This document shows, piece by piece, positions 46,721-61,900 of a stretch of DNA of 64,000 bases (its first letter is position 1; each line of letters starts with the position of its first letter). The DNA is from Megaleporinus macrocephalus (lineage: Eukaryota; Chordata; Actinopteri; Characiformes; Anostomidae), in the NCBI GenBank assembly GCA_021613375.1, contig CM038726.1:3429046-3493045 (forward strand). The letters run 5' to 3'. A program made the position numbers and the translations under genes. The notes beneath the pieces were generated by a model. It saw only the letters and a list, made by a program, of their open reading frames with translations, was not told the DNA's origin and did not search any database.

Positions 46721-46965
46721 GCTTGGAAGTACAGGGTAGTACTTGGAAGTCTTGGTCAGCTCTTCCAACCGATGTGGGAGGTTTCTAGTCGTGGAGAAGA
46801 TCTGGAAGATCCCGTGCGCCCCAGAGGAGACCATCAGCATGTATGGCGGCCACATGGTCCAGCTCATAATAACACGACTCGGCTGTGTATGTTATGGCCA
46901 CGCCCATTATTATGGCCAAGTCTACCGGGACCTTTACTCCCGAGAGGTAGCGGGGAGGCGAAGAG

Positions 46966-47973
<1,008 letters not shown>

Positions 47974-47984
47974 CTACATTTATA

Positions 47985-50900
47985 CACCATTCTATACCTC
48001 TACATGTCATTCTACAAGTATACACACCACTCTATACCTCTACATGTCATTCTACAAGTATACACACCACTCTATACCTTTACACGACATTCAATCTATA
48101 TACAAGCCAATCTATACCTCTACATGTCATTCTACAAGTATACACACCACTCTGTACCTCTACATGTCATTCTACAAGTATACACACCACTCTGTACCGC
48201 TACATGTCATTCTACATTTATACACCTCTATACCTCTACATGTCATTCTACAAGTATACACACCACTCTGTACCGCTACATGTCATTCTACAAGTATATA
48301 CACCATTCTATACCTCTACATGTCATTCTACAAGTATACACACACAACTCTATACCTCTACATGTCATTCTACATTTATACACCATTCTATACCTCTACA
48401 TGTCATTCTACAAGTATACACACACAACTCTATACCTCTACATGTCATTCTAAAGTACACACACAACTCTATACCTCTACATGTCATTCTACAAGTATAT
48501 CACACTCTATACGTCTACATGTCATTCTACAAGTATATACACCACTCTATACCTCTACATGTCATTCTACAAGTATATACACCACTCTATACCTCTACAT
48601 GTCATTCTACAAGTATACACAGAACTCTATACCTCTACATGTCATTCTACAAGTATATACACCACTCTATACCTCTACATGTCATTCTACAAGTATACAC
48701 ACCACTCTATATCTCTACATGTCATTCTACAAGTATACACACCACTCTATACCTCTACATGTCATTCTACAAGTATACACACCACTCTATACCTCTACAT
48801 GTCATTCTACAAGTATACGCACCATTCTATACCTCTACATGTCATTCTACATGTATACACACCACTATATCTCTACATGTCATTCTTCAATATACACACC
48901 ACTCTATATCTCTACATGTCATTCTACAAGTATACGCACCACTCTATACCTCTACATGTCATTCTACAAGTATACGCACCATTCTATACCTCTACATGTC
49001 TACATGTATACACCATTCTATATCTCTACATGTCATTCTACATGTATACACACCATTCTATATCTCTACATGTCATTCTTCAATATACACACCACTCTAT
49101 ATCTCTACATGTCATTCTACATGTATACACACCATTCTATACCTCCGTATCATTCTATATGTATACACACCATTCTATACCTCTACATTTCATTCTACAT
49201 TTATACACCAATCTATACCTCTACATTTCATTCTACATTTATACACCATTCTATACCTCTACATGTCATTCTACGTGTATACACACCATTCTATACCTCT
49301 ATATGTCATTCTACAAGTATACACACCACTCTATACCTCTACATGTCATTCCACATGTATACACACCATTCTATACCTCTACATGTCATTCTACATGTAT
49401 ACACCATTCTATACCTCTACATGTCATTCTACAAGTATACACACCATTCTATACCTCCGTATCATTCTATATGTATACACACCATTCTATACCTCTACAT
49501 TTCATTCTACATTTATACACCATTCTATACCTCTACATGTCATTCTACGTGTATACACACCATTCTATACCTCTATATGTCATTCTACAAGTATACACAC
49601 CACTCTATACCTCTACATGTCATTCACATGTATACACACCATTCTATACCTCTACATGTCATTCTACATTTATACACCATTCTATACCTCTACATGTCAT
49701 TCTACAAGTATATACACCATTCTATACCTCTACATGTCATTCTACAAGTATACACACCACTCTATACCTTTACACGACATTCAATCTATATACAAGCCAA
49801 TCTATACCTCTACATGTCATTCTACAAGTATACACACCACTCTGTACCTCTACATGTCATTCTACAAGTATACACACCACTCTGTACCGCTACATGTCAT
49901 TCTACATTTATACACCTCTATACCTCTACATGTCATTCTACAAGTATACACACCACTCTGTACCGCTACATGTCATTCTACAAGTATATACACCATTCTA
50001 TACCTCTACATGTCATTCTACAAGTATACACACACAACTCTATACCTCTACATGTCATTCTACAAGTATACACACCACTCTATGCCTCTACATGTCATTC
50101 TACAAGTATATACACCATTCTATATCTCTACATGTCATTCTACATTTATACACCATTCTATACCTCTACATGTCATTCTACAAGTATACACACACAACTC
50201 TATACCTCTACATGTCATTCTACAAGTATACACACCACTCTATACCTCTACATGTCATTCTACATTTATACACCATTCTATACCTCTACATGTCATTCTA
50301 CAAGTATACACACCATTCTATACCTCTACATGTCATTCTACAAGTATATACACCATTCTATATCTCTACATGTCATTCTACATTTATACACCATTCTATA
50401 CCTCTACATGTCATTCTACAAGTATACACACACAACTCTATACCTCTACATGTCATTCTACAAGTATACGCACCACTCTATACCTCTACATGTCATTCTA
50501 CAAGTATACGCACCACTCTATACCTCTACATGTCATTCTACAAGTATACGCACCATTCTATACCTCTACATGTCATTCTACATGTATACACCATTCTATA
50601 TCTCTACATGTCATTCTACAAGTATACGCACCATTCTATACCTCTACATGTCATTCTACATGTATACACACCATTCTATATCTCTACATGTCATTCTTCA
50701 ATATACACACCACTCTATATCTCTACATGTCATTCTACAAGTATACGCACCACTCTATACCTCTACATGTCATTCTACAAGTATACGCACCATTCTATAT
50801 CTCTACATGTCATTCTACATGTATACACCATTCTATATCTCTACATGTCATTCTACATGTATACACACCATTCTATATCTCTACATGTCATTCTTCAATA

Positions 50901-53900
50901 TACACACCACTCTATATCTCTACATGTCATTCTACATGTATACACACCATTCTATACCTCCGTCATTCTATATGTATACACACCATTCTATACCTCTACA
51001 TTCATTCTACATTTATACACCAATCTATACCTCTACATTTCATTCTACATTTATACACCATTCTATACCTCTACATGTCATTCTACGTGTATACACATTC
51101 TATACCTCTATATGTCATTCTCAAGTATACACCACTCTATACCTCTACATGTCATTCCACATGTATACACACCTCTATACCTCTACATGTCATTCTACAT
51201 GTATACACCATTCTATACCTCTACATGTCATTCTACAAGTATACACCCATTCTATACCTCGTATCATTCTATATGTATACACACCATTCTATACCTCTAC
51301 ATTTCATTCTACATTTATACACCATTCTATACCTCTACATGTCATTCTACGTGTATACACACCATTCTATACCTCTATATGTCATTCTACAAGTATACAC
51401 ACCACTCTATACCTCTACATGTCATTCCACATGTATACACACCATTCTATACCTCTACATGTCATTCTACATTTATACACCATTCTATACCTCTACATGT
51501 CATTCTACAAGTATATACACCATTCTATACCTCTACATGTCATTCTACAAGTATACACACCACTCTATACCTTTACACGACATTCAATCTATATACAAGC
51601 CAATCTATACCTCTACATGTCATTCTACAAGTATACACACCACTCTGTACCTCTACATGTCATTCTACAAGTATACACACTCTGTACCGCTACATGTCAT
51701 TCTACATTTATACACCTCTATACCTCTACATGTCATTCTACAAGTATACACACCACTCTGTACCGCTACTTGTCATTCTACAAGTATATACACCATTCTA
51801 TACCTCTACATGTCATTCTACAAGTATACACACACAACTCTATACCTCTACATGTCATTCTACATTTATACACCATTCTATACCTCTACATGTCATTCTA
51901 CAAGTATACACACACAACTCTATACCTCTACATGTCATTCTACAAGTATATACACACAACTCTATACCTCTACATGTCATTCTACAAGTATATACACCAC
52001 TCTATACGTCTACATGTCATTCTACATATACACCACTCTATACCTCTACATGTCATTCTACAAGTATATACACCACTCTATACCTCTACATGTCATTCTA
52101 CAAGTATACACACAACTCTATACCTCTACATGTCATTCTACAAGTATACACAGAACTCTATACCTCTACATGTCATTCTACAAGTATATACACCACTCTA
52201 TACCTCTACATGTCATTCTACAAGTATACACACCACTCTATATCTCTACATGTCATTCTACAAGTATACACACCACTCTATACCTCTACATGTCATTCTA
52301 CAAGTATACACACCACTCTATATCTCTACATGTCATTCTACAAGTATACACACACAACTCTATACCTCTACATGTCATTCTACAAGTATACACACACAAC
52401 TCTATACCTCTACATGTCATTCTACAAGTATATACACCACTCTATACGTCTACATGTCATTCTACAAGTATATACACCACTCTATACCTCTACATGTCAT
52501 TCTACAAGTATATACACCACTCTATACCTCTACATGTCATTCTACAAGTATTCACACAACTATATACCTCTACATGTCATTCTACAAGTATACACAGAAC
52601 TCTATACCTCTACATGTCATTCTACAAGTATATACACCACTCTATACCTCTACATGTCATTCTACAAGTATACACAACACTCTATATCTCTACATGTCAT
52701 TCTACAAGTATACACACCACTCTATACCTCTACATGTCATTCTACAAGTATACACACCTCTATACCTCTACATGTCATTCTACAAGTATACACACCACTC
52801 TATACCTCTACATGTCATTCTACATTTATACACCATTCTATACCTCTACATGTCATTCTACAAGTATACACACCACTCTATACCTCTACATGTCATTCTA
52901 CATGTATACACACCACTCTATACCTCTACATGTCATTCTACAAGTATACACACCTCTATACCTCTACATGTCATTCTACAAGTATACACACCACTCTATA
53001 CCTCTACATGTCATTCTACAAGTATATACACCACTCTATACCTCTACATGTCATTCTACATGTATACACACCTCTCTATACCTCTACATGTCATTCTACA
53101 AGTATACACACCACTCTATACCTCTACATGTCATTCTACATGTATACACACCACTCTATACCTCTACATGTCATTCTACATGTATACACCATTCTATACC
53201 TCTACATGTCATTCTACATGTATACACCATTCTATATCTCTACATGTCATTCTACATGTATACACACCATTCTATACCTCCGTATCATTCTATATGTATA
53301 CACACCATTCTATACCTCTACATTTCATTCTACATTTATACACCATTCTATACCTCTACATGTCATTCTACGTGTATACACACCATTTATATCCTCTATA
53401 TGTCATTCTACAAGTATACACACCACTCTATACCTCTACATGTCATTCCACATGTATACACACCATTCTATACCTCTACATGTCATTCTACATTTATACA
53501 CCATTCTATACCTCTACATGTCATTCTACAAGTATACACACCACTCTTTACCTCTACATGTCATTCCACATGTATACACACCATTCTATACCTCTACATG
53601 CCATTCTTCAATATGCACAGGACTCTATACCTCTACATGTCATTCTACATGTATACACACCACTCTATACCTCTACATGTCATTCTACATGTATACACAC
53701 CATTCTATACCTCTACATGTCATTCTTCAATATACACACCACTCTATACCTCTACATGTCATTCTACAAGTATACACACCACTCTATACCTCTACATGTC
53801 ATTCTACAAGTATACACACCACTCTATACCTCTACATGTCATTCTACAAGTATACACACCACTCTATACCTCTACATGTCATTCTACAAGTATACACACC

Positions 53901-54990
53901 ACTCTATACCTCTACATGTCATTCTACAAGTATACACACAACTCTATACCTCTACATGTCATTCTACAAGTATACACACCTCTATACCTCTACATGTCAT
54001 TCTACAAGTATACACACCACTCTATACCTCTACATGTCATTCTACATGTATACACACCACTCTATACCTCTACATGTCATTCTACAAGTATACACACCAC
54101 TCTATACCTCTACATGTCATTCTACAAGTATATACACACAACTCTATACCTCTACATGTCATTCTACAAGTATATACACCACTCTATACCTCTACATGTC
54201 ATTCTACAAGTATACACACCACTCTATACCTCTACATGTCATTCTTCAATATACACACCATTCTATACCTTTACATGTCATTCTACATGTATACACCAGT
54301 CTACACCTCTACATGTCATTCTACATGTATACACACCATTCTATATCTCTACATGTCATTCTACATGTATACACCAGTCTATACCTCTACATGTCATTCT
54401 TCAATATACACACCATTCTATACCTCTACATGTCATTCTACATGTATACACACCATTCTATATCTCTACATGTCATTCTACATGTATATACACCAGTCTA
54501 CACCTCTACATGTCATTCTACATTTATACACCACTCTATATTTCTACATGTCATTCTACATTTATACACCATTCTATACCTCTACTTGTCATTCTACATG
54601 TATACACACCATTCTATATCTCTACATGTATACACACACCATTCTATACCTCTACATGTCACTCTACATGTATACACACTATTCTATACCTCTACATGTC
54701 ATACTACATGTATACACCAATCTATAACTCTACGGCATTCTACACATTTACACCCCATTCAATACCTCTACCACATTCTACACGTATACACCCCATTCAA
54801 TACCTCTACGGCATTCTACATGTATACACACCATTATATAACTCTACATGTCATTCTACATTATCTACACTATTCTATACCTCTACGTGTAACTCTACAT
54901 GTATACACACCAATCAATACCTCTACATGTCATTCTACATTTATACACCATTCTACACCTCTACATGTCATTCAACATGTATACACGTTT
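47985..54990. repeat. 40-bp satellite, 7 kb, with ~1.7-1.8 kb higher-order repeats
   Basis: About 175-180 units of 40 bp (CTCTACATGTCATTCTACAA, then GTATACACACCACTCTATAC) with many 36-39-bp variants. A rare variant with TTTACACGACATTCAATC appears at about 48079, 49769 and 51572, each time with the same neighbours, so blocks of about 1690 and 1803 bp are higher-order repeats. Plus-strand frames are stop-free and rotate, giving 2,200-codon open frames without gene content. It begins about 65 bp upstream of the ZNF-E acceptor. It becomes irregular from about 54720. Confidence 0.97.
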
Positions 54991-55075
54991 CTGTACTATA
55001 AAGTTGTTCTACACTAGACAGTTCTGTACTTATGCAGTAGTTCTACATTTATATACATCATTCTACGCTTATACA
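54991..55075. repeat. Transition zone between 40-bp and 20-bp satellites
   Basis: A short stretch with mixed words (GTTGTTCTACACTAGACAGT, TTCTGTACTTATGCAGTAG). It resembles the third satellite family that begins near 58975, so material of that type lies on both sides of the 20-bp array. Confidence 0.6.
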
Positions 55076-58000
55076 AGTCATTCTACTCTTATACGCGTCA
55101 TTCTACTATTATACGCGTCATTCTACTCTTATACGCGTCATTCTACTCTTATACGCGTCATTCTACTCTTATACGCGTCATTCTACTATTATACACGTCA
55201 CTCTACTATTATACGCGTCATTCTACTATTATACGCGTCATTCTACTCTTATACGCGTCATTCTACTCTTATACGCGTCATTCTACTATTATACGCGTCA
55301 TTCTACTATTATACGCGTCATTCTACTCTTATACGCGTCATTCTACTCTTATACGCGTCATTCTACTCTTATACGCGTCATTCTACTATTATACACGTCA
55401 TTCTACTCTTATACACGTCACTCTACTATTATACGCGTCATTCTACTATTATACACGTCATTCTACTATTATACACGTCACTCTACTATTATACGCGTCA
55501 TTCTACTATTATACGCGTCATTCTACTATTATACGCGTCATTCTACTATTATACACGTCATTCTACTATTATACACGTCACTCTACTATTATACGCGTCA
55601 TTCTACTATTATACGCGTCATTCTACTATTATACGCGTCATTCTACTATTATACACGTCATTCTATATTATACGCGTCATTCTCTATTATATACGTCATT
55701 CTACTATTATACACGTCACTCTACTATTATACGCGTCATTCTACTATTATACACGTCATTCTACTATTATACGCGTCATTCTACTCTTATACACGTCACT
55801 CTACTATTATACGCGTCATTCTACTATTATACGCGTCATTCTACTATTATACGCGTCATTCTACTATTATACGCGTCATTCTACTCTTATACGCGTCATT
55901 CTACTATTATACGCGTCATTCTACTATTATACGCGTCATTCTACTATTATACGCGTCATTCTACTCTTATACGCGTCATTCTACTCTTATACGCGTCATT
56001 CTACTCTTATACGCGTCATTCTACTATTATACGCGTCATTCTACTATTATACACATCATTCTACTATTATACACGTCATTCTACTATTATACGTGTCATT
56101 CTACTCTTATACGCGTCACTCTACTCTTATACGCGTCATTCTACTATTATACGCGTCATTCTACTATTATACGCGTCATTCTACTCTTATACGCGTCATT
56201 CTACTATTATACGCGTCATTCTACTCTTATACACGTCACTCTACTATTATACGCGTGATTCTACTCTTATACGCGTCATTCTACTATTATACGCGTCATT
56301 CTACTCTTATACACGTCACTCTACTATTATACGCGTCATTCTACTATTATACGCGTCACTCTACTATTATACGCGTCATTCTACTATTTTACACGTCACT
56401 CTACTATTATACGCGTCATTCTACTCTTATACACGTCACTCTACTATTATACGCGTCATTCTACTATTATACACGTCACTCTACTATTATACGCGTCATT
56501 CTACTCTTATACACGTCACTCTACTATTATACACGTCATTCTACTCTTATACACGTCACTCTACTATTATACACGTCATTCTACTCTTATACACGTCACT
56601 CTACTATTATACACGTCATTCTACTATTATACGCGTCACTCTACTATTATACGCGTCATTCTACTCTTATACACGTCACTCTACTATTATACACGTCATT
56701 CTACTATTATACGCGTCACTCTACTATTATACACGTCATTCTACTATTATACACGTCACTCTACTATTATACGCGTCATTCTACTATTATACGCGTCACT
56801 CTACTATTATACACGTCATTCTACTCTTATACACGTCACTCTACTATTATACACGTCATTCTACTATTATACACGTCACTCTACTATTATACGCGTCATT
56901 CTACTCTTATACACGTCACTCTACTATTATACACGTCATTCTACTATTATACACGTCACTCTACTATTATACACGTCATTCTACTCTTATACACGTCACT
57001 CTACTATTATACACGTCATTCTACTATTATACACGTCACTCTACTATTATACGCGTCATTCTACTCTTATACACGTCACTCTACTATTATACGCGTCACT
57101 CTACTATTATACGCGTCATTCTACTCTTATACGCGTCATTCTACTCTTATACACGTCATTCTACTCTTATACGCGTCATTCTACTATTATACGCGTCATT
57201 CTACTATTATACACGTCATTCTACTATTATACGCGTCACTCTACTATTATACACGTCACTCTACTATTATACGCGTCATTCTACTCTTATACACGTCACT
57301 CTACTATTATACGCGTCATTCTACTCTTATACGCGTCATTCTACTATTATACGCGTCATTCTACTATTATACGCGTCATTCTACTATTATACACGTCATT
57401 CTACTATTATACGCGTCACTCTACTATTATACACGTCACTCTACTATTATACACGTCATTCTACTATTATACACGTCACTCTACTATTATACGCGTCATT
57501 CTACTCTTATACACGTCACTCTACTATTATACACGTCATTCTACTATTATACGCGTCACTCTACTATTTTACACGTCACTCTACTATTATACGCGTCATT
57601 CTACTCTTATACGCGTCACTCTACTATTATACACGTCATTCTACTATTATACACGTCACTCTACTATTATACGCGTCATTCTACTATTATACACGTCACT
57701 CTACTATTATACACGTCATTCTACTCTTATACACGTCACTCTACTATTATACACGTCATTCTACTATTATACGCGTCACTCTACTATTATACGCGTCATT
57801 CTACTCTTATACACGTCACTCTACTATTATACGCGTCATTCTACTATTATACACGTCACTCTACTATTATACGCGTCATTCTACTATTGTACGCGTCACT
57901 CTACTATTATACGCGTCACTCTACTATTATACGCGTCATTCTACTATTATACGCGTCATTCTACTCTTATACACGTCACTCTACTATTATGCGCGTCATT

Positions 58001-58970
58001 CTACTCTTATACGCGTCATTCTACTCTTATACACGTCACTCTACTATTATGCGCGTCATTCTACTATTATACGCGTCATTCTACTCTTATACGCGTCATT
58101 CTACTATTATACGCGTCATTCTACTCTTATACGCGTCATTCTACTATTATACGCGTCACTCTACTATTATACACGTCACTCTACTATTATACGCGTCACT
58201 CTACTATTATACGCGTCACTCTACTATTATACGCGTCACTCTACTATTATACACGTCACTCTACTATTATACGCGTCACTCTACTATTATACACGTCATT
58301 CTACTATTATACGCGTCATTCTACTCTTATACGCGTCATTCTACTATTATACGCGTCATTCTACTATTATACACGTCACTCTACTATTATACGCGTCATT
58401 CTACTCTTATACGCGTCATTCTACTATTATACGCGTCATTCTACTCTTATACGCGTCATTCTACTATTATACGCGTCATTCTACTATTATACACGTCACT
58501 CTACTCTTATACGCGTCACTCTACTATTATACGCGTCATTCTACTCTTATACGCGTCATTCTACTATTATACGCGTCATTCTACTATTATACACGTCACT
58601 CTACTATTATACACGTCACTCTACTCTTATACGCGTCACTCTACTATTATACGCGTCATTCTACTCTTATACGCGTCATTCTACTCTTATACGCGTCATT
58701 CTACTCTTATACGCGTCATTCTACTATTATACGCGTCATTCTACTATTATACGCGTCATTCTACTCTTATACGCGTCATTCTACTATTATACGCGTCATT
58801 CTACTCTTATACACGTCACTCTACTATTATACGCGTCATTCTACTCTTATACACGTCACTCTACTATTATACGCGTGATTCTACTATTATACGCGTCATT
58901 CTACTCTTATACGCGTCATTCTACTATTATACACGTCATTCTACTCTTATACGCGTCATTCTACTATTAT
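55076..58970. repeat. 20-bp satellite (TACGCGTCATTCTACTCTTA)
   Basis: About 194 units in almost unbroken 20-bp register for 3.9 kb. Three positions vary: CTCTTAT/CTATTAT, ACGCG/ACACG and TCATT/TCACT. The TCACT form usually follows ACACG, and alternating units give 40-bp dimers in 56200-57100. The CpG-containing ACGCGT core is frequent. The plus strand is stop-free in one frame through 1,396 codons, which is a repeat property. Confidence 0.98.
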
Positions 58971-61900
58971 ACACAGTCCTGTTCTTATACAGTAGTACTA
59001 CATTTATACACGTCATTTTTCACTTATACATAGTTCTGTACTTATACAGTAGTTCTATGTTTATACATAGTTCTGTACTTATACAGTAGTTCTACGTTTA
59101 TACATAGTTCTGTACTCATACAGTAGTTCTACGTTTATACATAGTTCTGTACTCATACAGTAGTTCTACGTTTATACATACTTCTGTACTTATACAGTAG
59201 TTCTACGTATATACATAGTTCTGTACTTATACAGTAGTTCTACGTGTATACATACTTCTGTACTTATACAGTAGTTCTACGTATATACATAGTTTTGTAC
59301 TTATACAGTAGTTCTACGTATATACATAGTTCTGTACTTATACAGTAGTTCTACGTTTATACATAGTTCTGTACTTATACAGTAGTTCTACGTATATACA
59401 TAGTTCTGTACTTATACAGTAGAACTACGTTTATACATAGTTCTGTACTTATACAGTAGTTCTATGTATATACATAGTTCTGTACTTATACAGTAGTTCT
59501 ACGTATATACATAGTTCTGTACTTATACAGTAGTTCTACGTATATACATAGTTCTGTACTTATACAGTAGTTCTACGTTTATACATAGTTCTGTACTTAT
59601 ACAGTAGTTCTACGTATATACATAGTTCTGTACTATACAGTAGTTCTACGTATATACATTGTTATGTACTTATACAGTAGTTCTACGTGTATACATAGTT
59701 CTGTACTTATACAGTAGTTCTACGTGTATACATAGTTCTGTACTTATACAGTAGTTCTACGTGTATACATACTTCTGTACTTATACAGTAGTTCTACGTA
59801 TATACATAGTTCTGTACTTATACAGTAGTTCTACGTTTATGCATAGTTCTGTACTTATACAGTAGTTCTACGTATATGCATAGTTCTGTACTTATACAGT
59901 AGTTCTACGTGTATACATAGTTCTGTACTTATACAGTAGTTCTATGTATACATAGTTCTGTACTTATACAGTAGTTCTACGTGTATACATAGTTCTGTAC
60001 TTATACAGTAGTTCTACGTTGTATTACTAGTTCTGTACTTATACAGTAGTTCTACGTATATACAGTTCTGTACTTATACAGTAGTTCTACGTATATACAT
60101 AGTTCTGTACTTATACAGTAGTTCTACGTATATACACAGTTCTGTACTTATACAGTAGTTCTACGTATATACACAGTTCTGTACTTATACAGTAGTTCTA
60201 CGTATATACATAGTTCTGTACTTATACAGTAGTTCTACGTATATACATAGTTCTGTACTTATACAGTAGTTCTACGTGTATACATAGTTCTGTACTTATA
60301 CAGTAGTTCTACGTGTATACATAGTTCTGTAATTATACAGTAGTTCTACAGATATATATAGTTCTGTACTTATACAATAGTTCTACGTATATACATAGTT
60401 CTGTACTTATACAGTAGTTCTACGTATATACAGTTCTGTACTTATACAGTAGTTCTACGTATATACAGTTCTGTACTTATACAGTAGTTCTACGTATATA
60501 CAGTTCTGTACTTCTACAGTAGTTCTTCGTGTAAATATACTTCTGTACTTATACAGTAGTTCTACGTATATACATAGTTCTGTACTGATACAGTAGTTCT
60601 ACGTATATACATAGATCTGTACTTATACAGTAGTTCTACGTGTATACATACTTCTGTACTTATACAGTAGTTCTAAGTGTATACATAGTTCTGTACTTAT
60701 ACAGTAGTTCTACCTTTATACATAGTTCTGTACTTATACAGTAGTTCTACGTGTATACATAGTTCTGTACTTATACAGTAGTTCTACGTGTATACATACT
60801 TCTGTACTATACAGTAGTTCTATGTATATACATAGTTCTGTACTTATACAGTAGTTCTACGTGTATACATAGTTCTGTACTTATACAGTAGTTCTACGTT
60901 TATACATAGTTCTGTACTTATACAGTAGTTCTACGTTTATACATAGTTCTGTACTTATACAGTAGTTCTACGTATATACATAGTTCTGTACTTATACAGT
61001 AGTTCTACGTGTATACATACTTCTGTACTTATACAGTAGTTCTACGTGTATACATAGTTCTGTACTTATACAGTAGTTCTACGTTTATACATAGTTCTGT
61101 ACTTATACAGTAGTTATACGTATATACATAGTTCTGTACTTATACAGTAGTTCTACGTATATACACAGTTCTGTACTTATACAGTAGTTCTACGTATATA
61201 CAGTTCTGTACTTATACAGTAGTTCTACGTATATACATAGTTCTGTACTTATACAGTAGTTCTAAGTATATACATAGTTCTGTACTTATACAGTAGTTCT
61301 ACGTATATACATAGTTCTGTACTATACAGTAGTTCTACGTGTATACATAGTTCTGTACTTATACAGTAATTCTATGTATATACATAGTTCTGTACTTATA
61401 CAGTAGTTCTACGTTTATACATAGTTCTGTACTTATACAGTAGTTCTACGTTTATACATAGTTCTGTACTTATACAGTAGTTCTACGTATATACAGTTCT
61501 GTACTTATACAGTAGTTCTACGTATATACATAGTTCTGTACTTTTACAGTAGTTCTACGTGTATACATAGTTCTGTACTTATACAGTAGTTCTACGTATA
61601 TACATAGTTCTGTACTTTTACAGTAGTTCTACGTGTATACATAGTTCTGTACTTATACAGTAGTTCTACGTGTATACATACTTCTGTACTTATACAGTAG
61701 TTCTACGTGTATACAGTTCTGTACTTATACAGTAGTTCTACGTATATACATAGTTCTGTACTTATACAGTAGTTCTACGTTTATACATAGTTCTGTACTT
61801 ATACAGTAGTTCTACGTATATACATAGTTCTGTACTTATACAGTAGTTCTAAGTATATACATAGTTCTGTACTTATACAGTAGTTCTACGTATATACATA

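Noticed and set aside
48044..55017. Open reading frames of about 2,200 codons on the plus strand in all three frames
   Set aside because: They come from a stop-free 40-bp unit whose frame rotates. Three overlapping frames are equally open, no initiation or splice context exists, and the peptide is pure repeat.
54899..59089. A 1,396-codon plus-strand frame
   Set aside because: It is the 20-bp CpG satellite read in a stop-free frame; the period (three units, 60 bp) accounts for it fully.
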